Shown: positions 53,239-62,631 of the stretch, piece after piece | How the letters are laid out: every line of letters starts with the position of its first letter | Numbering within the stretch: position 1 is the first letter of the stretch | Source: Verrucomicrobiaceae bacterium E54 | GTDB taxonomy: Bacteria; Verrucomicrobiota; Verrucomicrobiia; Verrucomicrobiales; Akkermansiaceae | Assembly: GCA_022548915.1 (NCBI GenBank) | Contig: JAKZES010000003.1 | Coordinates: 1-64,000 of the forward strand | Direction: 5' to 3' | Length of the DNA: 64,000 nt | Notes under the pieces: generated by a model | Told to the model about the DNA's origin: nothing | The model's database searches: none | Seen by the model: only the letters and a program-made list of their open reading frames with translations | Translations under genes and position numbers: made by a program

Positions 53239-55569
53239 TCAGGGTTGAGGAGTGAAGTCGTCCGGCTTCAGCGTCACGGACTTGCCGGGAGGGGTGCTCA
53301 CCATGGTGCCCCGGTCGCCGGAAACGACCTTCACTTTCTCCAGGGCGTTCTTGCCAGGGTGGAGGGTGGCCTCGACCAGTTGGCCAGCCTTCCATCGGAT
53401 ATCGACGGTGAAATCACCGCGGGCGCGGAGGCCGGTGACGTGGCCCTCGGGCCAGCGGTCGGCGGGCAGGGCGGGGAGCAGCTTGATCTCGTCGTTGTGG
53501 CTGTGCAGCAGCATCTCGGCGACCGCCGCGGTGGCGCCGAAGTTGCCGTCGATCTGGAAGGGCGGATGGTTGTCCCAGAGGTTGTCCTTGGTCGAACGGA
53601 CGAGGATGGCGTGGAGGTTCTCGTAGGCCTTCGCGCCGTCGGAGAGGCGGGCGAAGATGCCGATTGTCCAGGCGCGGCTCCAGCCAGTGGCGGCGCCGCC
53701 CTTCCGGAGGCGGGTCTCGATCGACTTCAGCACGGCGGCGCGCATCGCCGGGTCGTCGTCGAGGTCGATCTGATTGCCGGGGTAGGCACCGAGGATGTGG
53801 GAGATGTGGCGGTGGCCGGGTTCATTCTCCTCGAAGGGCAGGCGCCACTCCATCAGCCGTCCATCTTCGCCGATCTGCGGCTTGAAGACCTTGGGCAGGG
53901 TGGCGGCGATGTGTTTCACGAAGGGATCATCCTGTTTCCCGAGCACCTCGGCGGCCTCGAGGTAGTCACTGAAGACCTGACGGATCATGAACTGGTCGAA
54001 GCTGGTGCCGGCGGACAGCGCGGCCGGGATCTTCTTGCCGTCCTCGTTGGTGTAGAGAAACAAGTTCTCCGGTGAGCTCGACGGGCGCGACATGAGTTGT
54101 CCTTCCCCGGGTCCGGGGATCAGCCACGAGTCGGCGAAGCGCACCGAGTCGGTGAGGATGTCCCAGTTTTGCTCGAGAAACTTCGGGTCGCGGTTGAAGC
54201 GGTAGTGCTCGAGCAGGTGCAGCGTGAGCCACTGGCCGTTGAGAAACTGCCCGGACCATTTGGCCTTGGTTGACATCGCCTTGGCGTAGCCCCAGATGTC
54301 GGTGGCGTGACCCATGCACCAGCCCTTCATGCCCATGAGTGAGGCCATTTCGCGCCCCCTCGGCTGAAAGTGCCGGACGAGGTCGAAGAACGGTCCGTGC
54401 ATCTCGGCGAGGTGCATGGTCTCCGCCGGCCAGTAGTTCATCTGAAGGTTGATGTTCAGGTGGTAGTCGGACTTCCACGGCGGGTTGAGGTGCGGATTCC
54501 AGAGGCCCTGCAGGTTGGCCGGAAAACAGCCGGGCCGCGACGAGGCGACCAGCAGGTAGCGGCCGAACTGGACGTAGGTTTCGACCAGGTCCGGATCGTC
54601 GTGCTCGCCCTGCTTGATGCGGGCGAGCCGCTCGCGGGTGGGCAGCTTGAGGATGGCGGGGTCGGTGTCACCGAGTTGCAGGTCGACGCGGTCGAAATAC
54701 CCGGCATGTGAGGCGATGGCCGCCTCGCGGACGGCTGCGGGCTCCTTGTCCTGCACCTTGTCGAGGTCGGTGAGTGTCTTCTCCTGCCAGCCATCGGCGA
54801 GGTTTTTGCCGGGCTCGTCGCGGTCGAAATCGGTGGCGGCGCTCAGGTAGAGCGTCACCGTCGTCGTCGGGCCGATCTTCAGGACGCCGTCTTTGGTCTC
54901 GATCTTGTCGGCCGTGATCGCGCGCACGCGGCTGGTGAACTTCGTGCCCAGCGGGCCGGAGGCCGCGCCGTGGAGGACAAGATCGCCGTCCGCGGTGGTG
55001 GCGTTTTCCATCGAGACCCTCAGCGAGATGGGTTTCCGCGCCTTGATGTTGACGGCAATCATGTCGTCGGGAGCGCTGGCGAGCACCTCCTGGGTGATCT
55101 CGTTGCCGTCGCTCAAGGTATGGATGCTGGTGGCGACCCCCGTGCGAAGGTCGAGGTTGCGCCGGGTCTCCCCGAGGTCGGCGGCGTCGTAGTTCAACTC
55201 CAGCCAGCCCACGAGCTGATAGGCATTGGGCCGACCACCATCGAGCACTTCTTTTTCGAAGACCCGGTCGGCGGCGTGGTAGTCGCCCTTCGCTTCGAGT
55301 TCGCGGATGGTTTCGAGGTGCTTCGGCGTGTTCTCGCCCATTTTCATCTCACCCTTGTTCTCCCAGATCGTCTCTTCGTTGATCAGGATCCTCTCGGCCG
55401 GGAAGCCGCCTTGCGGCATCGCGCCGATGCGGCCGTTGCCGACCGGATAGGAAACGTCCCATTCGGTGGCGGGTTGATTGTCCCAGATCGTCAGCGGCCG
55501 GAGGCCGGGATCGGCGGCCATCAGTGTGGTGGAACAGGCGAGGCCAAGGAGGAAGTGCGACGGTTTCAT
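53239..55569 (-). CDS. Glycoside hydrolase family 95-like (alpha-L-fucosidase family)
   Basis: LTIWDNQPATEWDVSYPVGNGRIGAMPQGGFPAERILINEETIW; GLWNPHLNPPWKSDYHLNINLQMNYWPAE; FQIDGNFGATAAVAEMLLHSHN. Start trimmed to 55569. Confidence 0.94.
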   Translation of the reverse strand: MKPSHFLLGLACSTTLMAADPGLRPLTIWDNQPATEWDVSYPVGNGRIGAMPQGGFPAERILINEETIWENKGEMKMGENTPKHLETIRELEAKGDYHAADRVFEKEVLDGGRPNAYQLVGWLELNYDAADLGETRRNLDLRTGVATSIHTLSDGNEITQEVLASAPDDMIAVNIKARKPISLRVSMENATTADGDLVLHGAASGPLGTKFTSRVRAITADKIETKDGVLKIGPTTTVTLYLSAATDFDRDEPGKNLADGWQEKTLTDLDKVQDKEPAAVREAAIASHAGYFDRVDLQLGDTDPAILKLPTRERLARIKQGEHDDPDLVETYVQFGRYLLVASSRPGCFPANLQGLWNPHLNPPWKSDYHLNINLQMNYWPAETMHLAEMHGPFFDLVRHFQPRGREMASLMGMKGWCMGHATDIWGYAKAMSTKAKWSGQFLNGQWLTLHLLEHYRFNRDPKFLEQNWDILTDSVRFADSWLIPGPGEGQLMSRPSSSPENLFLYTNEDGKKIPAALSAGTSFDQFMIRQVFSDYLEAAEVLGKQDDPFVKHIAATLPKVFKPQIGEDGRLMEWRLPFEENEPGHRHISHILGAYPGNQIDLDDDPAMRAAVLKSIETRLRKGGAATGWSRAWTIGIFARLSDGAKAYENLHAILVRSTKDNLWDNHPPFQIDGNFGATAAVAEMLLHSHNDEIKLLPALPADRWPEGHVTGLRARGDFTVDIRWKAGQLVEATLHPGKNALEKVKVVSGDRGTMVSTPPGKSVTLKPDDFTPQP

Positions 55570-55665
55570 GGCTGTTGGGACTACTGAGCGCCACCGGCCT
55601 TCCTTGCGGACGCATTGCGTCATTGGATAACCCGCCCGGGCGGGAGACGCTTTCATGCCCCCGGC

Positions 55666-56637
55666 TCAACCGCCCGCAGGATCCAGCCTGAGCGGATGGC
55701 TGCGCTTGGCGGGGTCCCGCTTGAAGATCTTGCCGACACTCACCCGCACGGCTTCTCCCTCGGCGCGGATGGTGGCGCAGTCCGGACCCGCCTGGGTGCC
55801 GCGGTCGGGATAGTGGGCGCTGGCCCCGGTCACGGCGGCCGGCCTGCCGTTGACTTGCGGCCAGCCGAAGGTGACTTCCACTTTTGGGATCGGAGATCTC
55901 GGCAGCGGCTGGGTGGCGTAGACCTCGACGAAGGCGGAGTGCTTGGCCCAGTAGGTGAAGTCGCGGCCCTCGAAGCGCAGCTTGCCGATCGGGTGCCACT
56001 CGCCCGCCGGCGACTGGATGCGGCATTCGAACCAGGTGGCTGGTTGACCTTCGACCTCAACGGTCTCCGCCTTCCGGATCTGATAGATCCACGTCCCCTT
56101 GCTCCACTTCAAGGGCCGCCGCACGCTGGCAAACTCGCCCTCGTAGCCGGCGCTTTCCACCAGGCAATCGGGACCGGCCACCCGGACGTGGTCGAGGCCG
56201 ATCGGCGTCTTCTTGTCACTCGACCAGCGGGAAAAGATCCCTCCGTGTTCGCGGTGCACCCGCTCCCGCGACTCGGGGTCGGCCCAGCCGTTGATGTTGG
56301 TCTGGATGCCACCGTAGAACATCAGGCCGTTGATCTCCGCCACCCCGACCGGGGCGATGTAGAGGTTGTAGTCGGCCGGCACGTCACGATCGATCGTGAC
56401 GTCCACGCTGAGGGACTCGAAGTCCTTCACCGGTTCCTTGAACGTCCACCAGATGTTGGCGAGGTGCCAGGGATAGCGGGGGAGTTCCACCCCGGCCTCC
56501 TTCGCCATCTCGACCGGAGACGGTTGCGAGCAGGGATCGGTGGTGGGGACCTCCTCGGCCAGGGCGAAGACCGGTACCACGAGAGCCGACAGCACCCTGC
56601 AGAGGGGCGGGAATGATCGCAGTGTGAAGGCAGGCAT
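55666..56637 (-). CDS. Secreted protein, possibly DUF3472-like
   Basis: Signal peptide; YNLYIAPVGVAEINGLMFYGGIQTNINGW; start trimmed to MPAFTLRSFPPL at 56637. Confidence 0.55.
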   Translation of the reverse strand: MPAFTLRSFPPLCRVLSALVVPVFALAEEVPTTDPCSQPSPVEMAKEAGVELPRYPWHLANIWWTFKEPVKDFESLSVDVTIDRDVPADYNLYIAPVGVAEINGLMFYGGIQTNINGWADPESRERVHREHGGIFSRWSSDKKTPIGLDHVRVAGPDCLVESAGYEGEFASVRRPLKWSKGTWIYQIRKAETVEVEGQPATWFECRIQSPAGEWHPIGKLRFEGRDFTYWAKHSAFVEVYATQPLPRSPIPKVEVTFGWPQVNGRPAAVTGASAHYPDRGTQAGPDCATIRAEGEAVRVSVGKIFKRDPAKRSHPLRLDPAGG

Positions 56638-56662
56638 GCGGGCTGGGGGAGGTTGGGACGGT

Positions 56663-57367
56663 CTACAGCTCCTCGACCTCGATGTTGCGGAAGTGGATTT
56701 CGCTGCCTTCGGATTGCAGGCCGATCGGGCCGGAGACGATGTCGAGGCTGTGTGCTTCGTTGATCGGTTGGCCATTCAACGACACCCTGATGGTGTCACC
56801 CTGGACGATGATCTCGTAGCGGTTCCATTCGCCGGGCGGATTTTCGGCCATCTTGGTCTTTTCGACGCCCCTGAAGTCGCCGAGGTCCTCGTGGTCCTCG
56901 ACGGTCTTGATGCGCTCTTCCGGGCCGTCGACCTTGGCTCCACGGAAGGCCCAGATGTCGCCGGCGGATTCGTGCATGAGCTGGGCCTCGACGCACTTCG
57001 GCATGAAGCCGATCGGTTCGCCCGCGATGCGCAGCAGCACGCCGCTGTTGGTTGGTTCCGCCGCCCAGCGCCACTCGAGGGTCAGCTTGAAGTCCTGGAA
57101 CGAATCGTCGGTCACGAGGTAACCGAGCGGCTCGCCCTTGCAGACGATGGCGCCGTCCTTGACCGACCAGACGTCTTCGATTTTGAGCGTGTCGTCGACC
57201 AGCACGTGCGACCATCCGTCGAGCGTCTCGCCGTCGAAGAGGGAAATGGTTTCCGCTGGCACCGGGGTCTCCGCGACGGTGGGCGGCTCGTGCTTTTCGC
57301 AGCCGACCAGCGCCAGCGCCAGCGTCAGCGTTCCGATCAGCGAAGGGGAAGGGGAAGGAGTCGTCAT
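56663..57367 (-). CDS. DUF1080 (3-keto-disaccharide hydrolase-like) lipoprotein
   Basis: Lipobox ALALVGC; ISLFDGETLDGWSHV ... FQDFKLTLEWRW ... NSGVLLRI. Confidence 0.9.
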   Translation of the reverse strand: MTTPSPSPSLIGTLTLALALVGCEKHEPPTVAETPVPAETISLFDGETLDGWSHVLVDDTLKIEDVWSVKDGAIVCKGEPLGYLVTDDSFQDFKLTLEWRWAAEPTNSGVLLRIAGEPIGFMPKCVEAQLMHESAGDIWAFRGAKVDGPEERIKTVEDHEDLGDFRGVEKTKMAENPPGEWNRYEIIVQGDTIRVSLNGQPINEAHSLDIVSGPIGLQSEGSEIHFRNIEVEEL

Positions 57368-57551
57368 GTCCCGTGGAGTCCACACGGGCCGGGACCGTCA
57401 GGCAAGCCCGGCCTCCGCGGATCATCCGGGTGTCATCGCCCGACGGGCCGGTGAATCGAAGCCCGAGGGAATGCGCAGGCATCGATCGCAGGTGCCTGCC
57501 GCCTCCTTTTGCCTTTCCTGAAATTCTTCAACGCGCCAGCTTTGCCGCCGT

Positions 57552-58364
57552 ATGAAACGAGCATACCGCGATGTTGTGATGGCAACCGTCGTCGGCACCT
57601 TTCTCGTCCACGGTGCTCCCGCCGGGGCGGCGGAGATGGTGGCCAACGAGGACGGGGTGTATGGCTACGAGGACACCCCGATGCTGCCATGGATCAACTA
57701 CCGGGTGCACGACAACCGGAGGCCGAAGCCACGGCACGTCGAGGCGAAACCGAGCACCACGCCTGCTCCGGCCGATGCCGTGGTCCTCTTCGGCGGCACC
57801 GGCATGGACCAGTGGCAGGTGGCCGAGGGCTGGCAGGTGGCCGACGGGGCCCTGGTGGCCGGCAAGAGGGCGATGCGGACCAGGCAGTCCTTCGGCGACT
57901 GCCAGATCCACCTCGAGTTCATGGTGCCGGATGTCGAGTCCCCCAATTTTTCGGATCGCGGCAACAACGGTGTCGGCCTGATGGGCCTCTACGAGATCCA
58001 GATTTTCGACTCGCACCCGATGCACGAGAAGAAGCTCTACGCCGACGGGCAGTGCGCGGCGATCTATGGCGAGACTCCTCCCTTGGTGAACGCCTGCCGC
58101 CGGCCCGGCGAATGGCAGAGCTTCGACATCGTCTTCATCGCCCCCGTCTTCGAGGGCGACAAGCTGGTCTCGCCGGCCTACGTCACGGTTCATCACAACG
58201 GTGTGCTCGTTCACCACCACGAGCCGATCCGCGGGCCGGTCCGCTGGCGCGGCATCGCGCCCTACAAGCCTCACCCGCCAAAGCTGCCGCTCGTCCTGAT
58301 GAGCCACGGCAGCGAGGTCAGGTTCCGCAACATCTGGGTGCGCGATCTCGACCCGCAGCCGTGA
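57552..58364 (+). CDS. Secreted DUF1080-domain protein
   Basis: AVVLFGGTGMDQWQVAEGWQVADGALVAGKRAMRTRQSFGDCQIHLEFMVP ... NNGVGLMGLYEIQIFDS. Confidence 0.9.
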   Translation: MKRAYRDVVMATVVGTFLVHGAPAGAAEMVANEDGVYGYEDTPMLPWINYRVHDNRRPKPRHVEAKPSTTPAPADAVVLFGGTGMDQWQVAEGWQVADGALVAGKRAMRTRQSFGDCQIHLEFMVPDVESPNFSDRGNNGVGLMGLYEIQIFDSHPMHEKKLYADGQCAAIYGETPPLVNACRRPGEWQSFDIVFIAPVFEGDKLVSPAYVTVHHNGVLVHHHEPIRGPVRWRGIAPYKPHPPKLPLVLMSHGSEVRFRNIWVRDLDPQP

Positions 58365-58427
58365 AAGCCGGCCCCCGGGAGCCGATTTCCCTCCCGTCCC
58401 GGCACGCCATTCGCTAGTCGGTGGTGG

Positions 58428-59636
58428 ATGTCGCTTCTGGGAATGCTGCTGTTGCTCGGTCTCGCGTACGCGCTTTCCCGCGGACGGCGGTCGATCCGGT
58501 GGCGCACGGTCGGCCTGGCCTTCGCGCTGCAACTGCTGATCGGGTTGCTGGTCTTCCGGGTCCCGTGGGGCAAGGATGCGCTCGACTGGCTCTCGGCCCA
58601 CGTGGCGGCGGTGATCGCCGCCGGGGACGACGGCATCGCGTTCTTGTTCGGGCCACTGGTGGAGGTCGATTCGATCGGCTTCGTCTTCGCCTTCAAGGTG
58701 CTGCCGGTGATCATCTTCTTCTCCTCGCTGATCGCCGTGCTCTACCACCTGAAGATCATGCAGTGGGTGATCCTCGTCCTCGGCGGCGGCTTGAGGAAAC
58801 TGCTAGGCACCAGCCGCGCCGAGTCGCTGTCGGCAGCGGCGAACATCTTCGTCGGCCAGACCGAGGCGCCGCTGGTGGTGAAGCCCTACGTCGCGCGCAT
58901 GACCCGCTCAGAGCTTTTCGCGGTGATGTGCGGCGGCCTGGCCAGCGTGGCGGGATCGGTGCTGGCCGGCTACGCCAGCATGGGGGTCGAGCTGAAATAC
59001 CTGCTCGCCGCGTCCTTCATGGCCGCACCGGGTGGACTGCTTTTCGCCAAGATCCTGATGCCCGAGACCGAGAAGCCTGAGGAGGTCACGCTCGACTGGG
59101 ACGAGGGTGACGACAAGCCGGTCAATGTGCTGGACGCCGCCGCGCTCGGCGCCGCCACCGGCCTCAAGCTGGCGCTGAATGTCGGTGCGATGCTCCTCGC
59201 CTTCATCGGGCTGATCGCGCTGATCAATCTGATGCTGGGCGGGATCGGTGCGTGGTTCGACCGGCCCGATTTGAGTCTCGAGTTGATCCTCGGCTCGATC
59301 TTCGCGCCGGTCGCCTGGTCATTGGGCATGCCGTGGGGCGACAGCGTGTCGGGCGGGAGTCTCATCGGCCAGAAGCTGATTCTCAACGAGTTCGTCGCCT
59401 ACGGCCAGTTCCGCGAGATGGGCGAGATGTTCAGCGAGCGCAGCAAGGCGATCGTCACGGTCGCCCTCTGCGGCTTTGCCAACCTTTCCTCGATCGCCAT
59501 CCTGCTCGGCGGCCTCGGAGGCATGGCGCCCACTCGCCGCCAGGAGATCGCCCGCTTCGGCCTGCTGGCCGTCGCTGCCGGGACCTTCTCGAACCTGATG
59601 AGCGCCGCGATTGCCGGGCTGTTCTGGACGGGATAG
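58428..59636 (+). CDS. NupC-type concentrative nucleoside transporter (CNT)
   Basis: [90 protein letters not shown]. Confidence 0.94.
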   Translation: MSLLGMLLLLGLAYALSRGRRSIRWRTVGLAFALQLLIGLLVFRVPWGKDALDWLSAHVAAVIAAGDDGIAFLFGPLVEVDSIGFVFAFKVLPVIIFFSSLIAVLYHLKIMQWVILVLGGGLRKLLGTSRAESLSAAANIFVGQTEAPLVVKPYVARMTRSELFAVMCGGLASVAGSVLAGYASMGVELKYLLAASFMAAPGGLLFAKILMPETEKPEEVTLDWDEGDDKPVNVLDAAALGAATGLKLALNVGAMLLAFIGLIALINLMLGGIGAWFDRPDLSLELILGSIFAPVAWSLGMPWGDSVSGGSLIGQKLILNEFVAYGQFREMGEMFSERSKAIVTVALCGFANLSSIAILLGGLGGMAPTRRQEIARFGLLAVAAGTFSNLMSAAIAGLFWTG

Positions 59637-59697
59637 GGTAGGCCAAATCCCGGAAGCGGAGGAACGCCTCGGGAACTCAGTGAAAGGAGGTCATGCG

Positions 59698-60336
59698 ATG
59701 AAGAGTCACAAGCGAATCCAAGGGTGTCTCGGCAAGAGGATGGGTCTGGTTTCAACCGCTGCCATGATGATGGCGGCCGGGACGATGCCGGCGGAAGACA
59801 TCGCCTATCCTGTGGCGAAAGTGAGTTTCAAGGACTTCGAGGGCCTCGTCGCGGAGGCGGGGAAGCATCGTGCGGACCGGTTGGTGGATCTCGACACCTT
59901 TCTGAAGATGAGCAGGGAGCCGGGCGTCATCATTCTGGACACCCGCTCGCAATTCCGTTTCGACCGCATTCACGTGAAGGGGGCGAAGCACCTGAACTTC
60001 TCCGATTTCACCCAGGCCAATCTGGCGGAGGTGATTCCCACCTTCGAGACGACCGTCCTGATCTACTGCAACAACAACTTCGAGGGCAACCAGACCGACT
60101 TCGCCTCCAAGATCGCCCTGCCGAGGCCGAAGGGCCGCGTGACCCCGGCCGAGCAGTTCTCCGTTCAGGAAAGGCCGATCATGATGGCGCTGAACATCCC
60201 CACCTATGTGAATCTCTACGGTTACGGCTATCGCAAGGTTTACGAGTTGCACGAACTGGTCGACGTCAAGGATCCGCGGATCATTTTCGAGGGATCGATT
60301 GTCGACAAGCCGGACAAGCCCGGCGTCGGGAAGTGA
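59698..60336 (+). CDS. Secreted rhodanese-like protein
   Basis: Signal peptide; GVIILDTRSQFRFDRIHVKGAKHLNFSDF ... VLIYCNNNFEGN with Cys. Confidence 0.85.
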   Translation: MKSHKRIQGCLGKRMGLVSTAAMMMAAGTMPAEDIAYPVAKVSFKDFEGLVAEAGKHRADRLVDLDTFLKMSREPGVIILDTRSQFRFDRIHVKGAKHLNFSDFTQANLAEVIPTFETTVLIYCNNNFEGNQTDFASKIALPRPKGRVTPAEQFSVQERPIMMALNIPTYVNLYGYGYRKVYELHELVDVKDPRIIFEGSIVDKPDKPGVGK

Positions 60337-60382
60337 CCCCTGCTTCCGCAGGGATCCATGAAGCCACCAACCCCGAGACAGC

Positions 60383-61171
60383 ATGTCGCCACTCAAGGGA
60401 CAAGTCGCCTTGGTCACGGGCGGAAGCCGCAGCGTCGGCCGGGGAATCGCGCTCGGTCTGGGTGAGGCCGGAGCGACCGTTTACATCACCGGTCGATCGG
60501 TGAGCGGAAAACTCGCAGCAGAGGTCGACGCTCTCGGTGGGCGGGGAGTGGCGGTCCCCTGTGATCACGAGGATGACGATCAGGTGAGGGCGGTGTTCGG
60601 CCGGATCGAGAAGGAGGAGGGTCGTCTGGACTTGCTGGTCAACAATGCCTGGGGCGGCTACCGGCGCCTCAGGAATCGCAAGGCCAATCCCGGTTTCAAG
60701 TGGAAGGATCCATTCTGGAAGCAGCCGGTGGACTTGTGGGACGACATGCACACCGTGGGAGTGCGGTCGAATTACGTGGCCAGCGTGTTTGCCGCGCGGA
60801 TGATGCAGAGTCAGGGAAGCGGGTTGATCGTCAGCATCTCGTTCTACGCCGGGCGCCGTTACTACGACAACGTCCCCTACGGTGTGTCGAAGGCGGCGAC
60901 GGATCGCCTGGCCCGGGACATGGCGGTGGAGCTGGAGCCGCACCGGGTGGCGTCGGTTTCCCTCTATCCGGGTCACGTGATCGACACCAAGAAGGCACCC
61001 AAGCCGAAGCGGGAATCGGCGCAGTTCGTGGGAAGGGCCGTCGCCGCCCTGGCGGCGGACCCGAAGGTCATGGAAAGAACCGGGCAAGTCCTGGTCGTGG
61101 CCGAGTTGGCCAAGGAATACGGCTTCACCGACACCGACGGCACCCAGCCGGAACCCTATGACAAGTTGTAG
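60383..61171 (+). CDS. SDR-family oxidoreductase
   Basis: GQVALVTGGSRSVGRGIALGLGEAGATVYITGRS; YGVSKAATDRLARDMAVEL. Confidence 0.92.
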   Translation: MSPLKGQVALVTGGSRSVGRGIALGLGEAGATVYITGRSVSGKLAAEVDALGGRGVAVPCDHEDDDQVRAVFGRIEKEEGRLDLLVNNAWGGYRRLRNRKANPGFKWKDPFWKQPVDLWDDMHTVGVRSNYVASVFAARMMQSQGSGLIVSISFYAGRRYYDNVPYGVSKAATDRLARDMAVELEPHRVASVSLYPGHVIDTKKAPKPKRESAQFVGRAVAALAADPKVMERTGQVLVVAELAKEYGFTDTDGTQPEPYDKL

Positions 61172-61184
61172 TCGAAGGGCCCGA

Positions 61185-61292
61185 GCCAACGTCCTCGATG
61201 CCACCGCGCTGGTGCCGGCACCGGCCTCAAGCTGGCGGCACCTTCTCCAACCTGATGAACGCTTCCGGAGCTCCGTGAAAGGAGCCGCTTCC
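61185..61292 (+). pseudogene. Degenerate, internally deleted copy of the CNT transporter 3' end and its downstream spacer
   Basis: Contains ACCGGCCTCAAGCTGGCG (identical in CNT near 59157-59174), ACCTTCTCCAACCTGATGAACGC (vs ACCTTCTCGAACCTGATGAGCGC) and TCCGTGAAAGGAG (vs TCAGTGAAAGGAG after CNT), in the same order. Confidence 0.7.
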
Positions 61293-61360
61293 CGGGCTGG
61301 ATGCAGTGGATAGGGGATCCTCGCTTGATTGTGAATACATGGCGGTGGATACCTCCCGCC

Positions 61361-61582
61361 ATGAAGACGCGCGTATTCCGAAGCGGCAATTCCTTGGCGG
61401 TCCGGTTGCCGAAAGAGATGGCTTTGCCTTGTGGCCCGGTTTCGATCCGACGCGAGGGCTCGAGGATTGTCATCGAGGAAATGAACGAGGGAGGCTGGCC
61501 GGAGGGCTTCTTTGACGGCATTCGGATCAAGCGAAAGAGCTTCGGCCGCGAGGTGCCCGAGTTTCACGAGAAGAAGCTGTGA
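61361..61582 (+). CDS. VapB/AbrB-type antitoxin
   Basis: MKTRVFRSGNSLAVRLPKEMALPCGPVSIRREGSRIVIEE. Confidence 0.9.
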   Translation: MKTRVFRSGNSLAVRLPKEMALPCGPVSIRREGSRIVIEEMNEGGWPEGFFDGIRIKRKSFGREVPEFHEKKL

Positions 61583-61812
61583 AGCGCCGGCTCGACACGA
61601 ACGCCTGCATCGACGTCCTGCCATTTGATGACGAGTGCGCGAAAGTCGCGGGAGGGATCAATGCGGCGCTGCTGAACGATGGCACCCCGGTTGGCATTAC
61701 CGACGTCTGGATTGCGGCGACCGGGTTGCGGCACGGTTGGACCGTGGTGACGAGCAATCGACGGGATTTCGAGCGGATCAAGGGTTTGGAGCTGGAGAAC
61801 TGGCGGATTTGA
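61579..61812 (+). pseudogene. VapC PIN toxin with internal deletion
   Basis: MKRRLDTNACIDVL joined directly to PFDDECAKVAGGINAALLNDGTPVGITDVWIAATGLRHGWTVVTSNRRDFERIKGLELENWRI; 77 aa versus about 130 expected. Confidence 0.75.
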
Positions 61813-61853
61813 TTGTTCACCACTGTGGCAGCTTGTGCATTGATCCGGGGTGG

Positions 61854-62468
61854 ATGCATCTGGCTTTCATCGGCGGGGGTGGTGCGGGCGGTGTTCTCGT
61901 GTTGATCGGGCTTCTGATCCTGTTGCTCCTCAGTCTGCTTCTCGTCGCGGTTGGGGTCACGTTTGCCTGCATGAAGAAGCCGAAATTGTCGGCGGTATCC
62001 TTCTGTGTTGCCCTGGGGATCGGTGGCTACCTTTACTCGTTCTACTCTGAGGTCGCCAAACGGGCTGAACTAGGTGCCAGCCGGAAAACCGATTTCGAGG
62101 TCGAGATGCAACTCTGCGGGCCAGGTGGCTACGCGGTCTTGGTCGATGGAGAGCCTTTCGACGGGGAACGTGTCATGCTGGACGGCACCATTCGTTTTTC
62201 CATCAACTTCGATGAGGTGAGGTCGCTTTCAGGGGAGTGTTCCTCGTTTGACTCGATTCATGATGGCGGAGAATTCGAATCGCTCCATCTTTTCGGTCTC
62301 AAGATAGCAGCAGAAGAGCGGGCATCGTTTCTCGCCAGTTTCGAGTCAGCACCTCAGGGTGCAGACCGATCCGGGTGGACCGAGGATTACTGGGTCGCTT
62401 TTCGGACGCACCATCCGGCGAGAGAATCGCTCGAGTGCCGCAGGAGGGTTGCACGAGGATACGACTGA
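61854..62468 (+). CDS. Hypothetical membrane protein
   Basis: Two N-terminal TM segments, then a soluble domain; start trimmed to 61854. Confidence 0.6.
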   Translation: MHLAFIGGGGAGGVLVLIGLLILLLLSLLLVAVGVTFACMKKPKLSAVSFCVALGIGGYLYSFYSEVAKRAELGASRKTDFEVEMQLCGPGGYAVLVDGEPFDGERVMLDGTIRFSINFDEVRSLSGECSSFDSIHDGGEFESLHLFGLKIAAEERASFLASFESAPQGADRSGWTEDYWVAFRTHHPARESLECRRRVARGYD

Positions 62469-62631
62469 GGTGCTGGTAAGAGAGGCATGTGGAAACTCCC
62501 CATTGTCAACGGGTTGTGCCGGGTTAAAGGTCCGTGAACCTTGAATTCCGTAAACCACGGCGGCGTTCGCGGCATTTCTTAGCGTGGGCGTGTTGCCGGA
62601 TGGGTGAGGTGCCTCGCAAACCCTTCAATCC

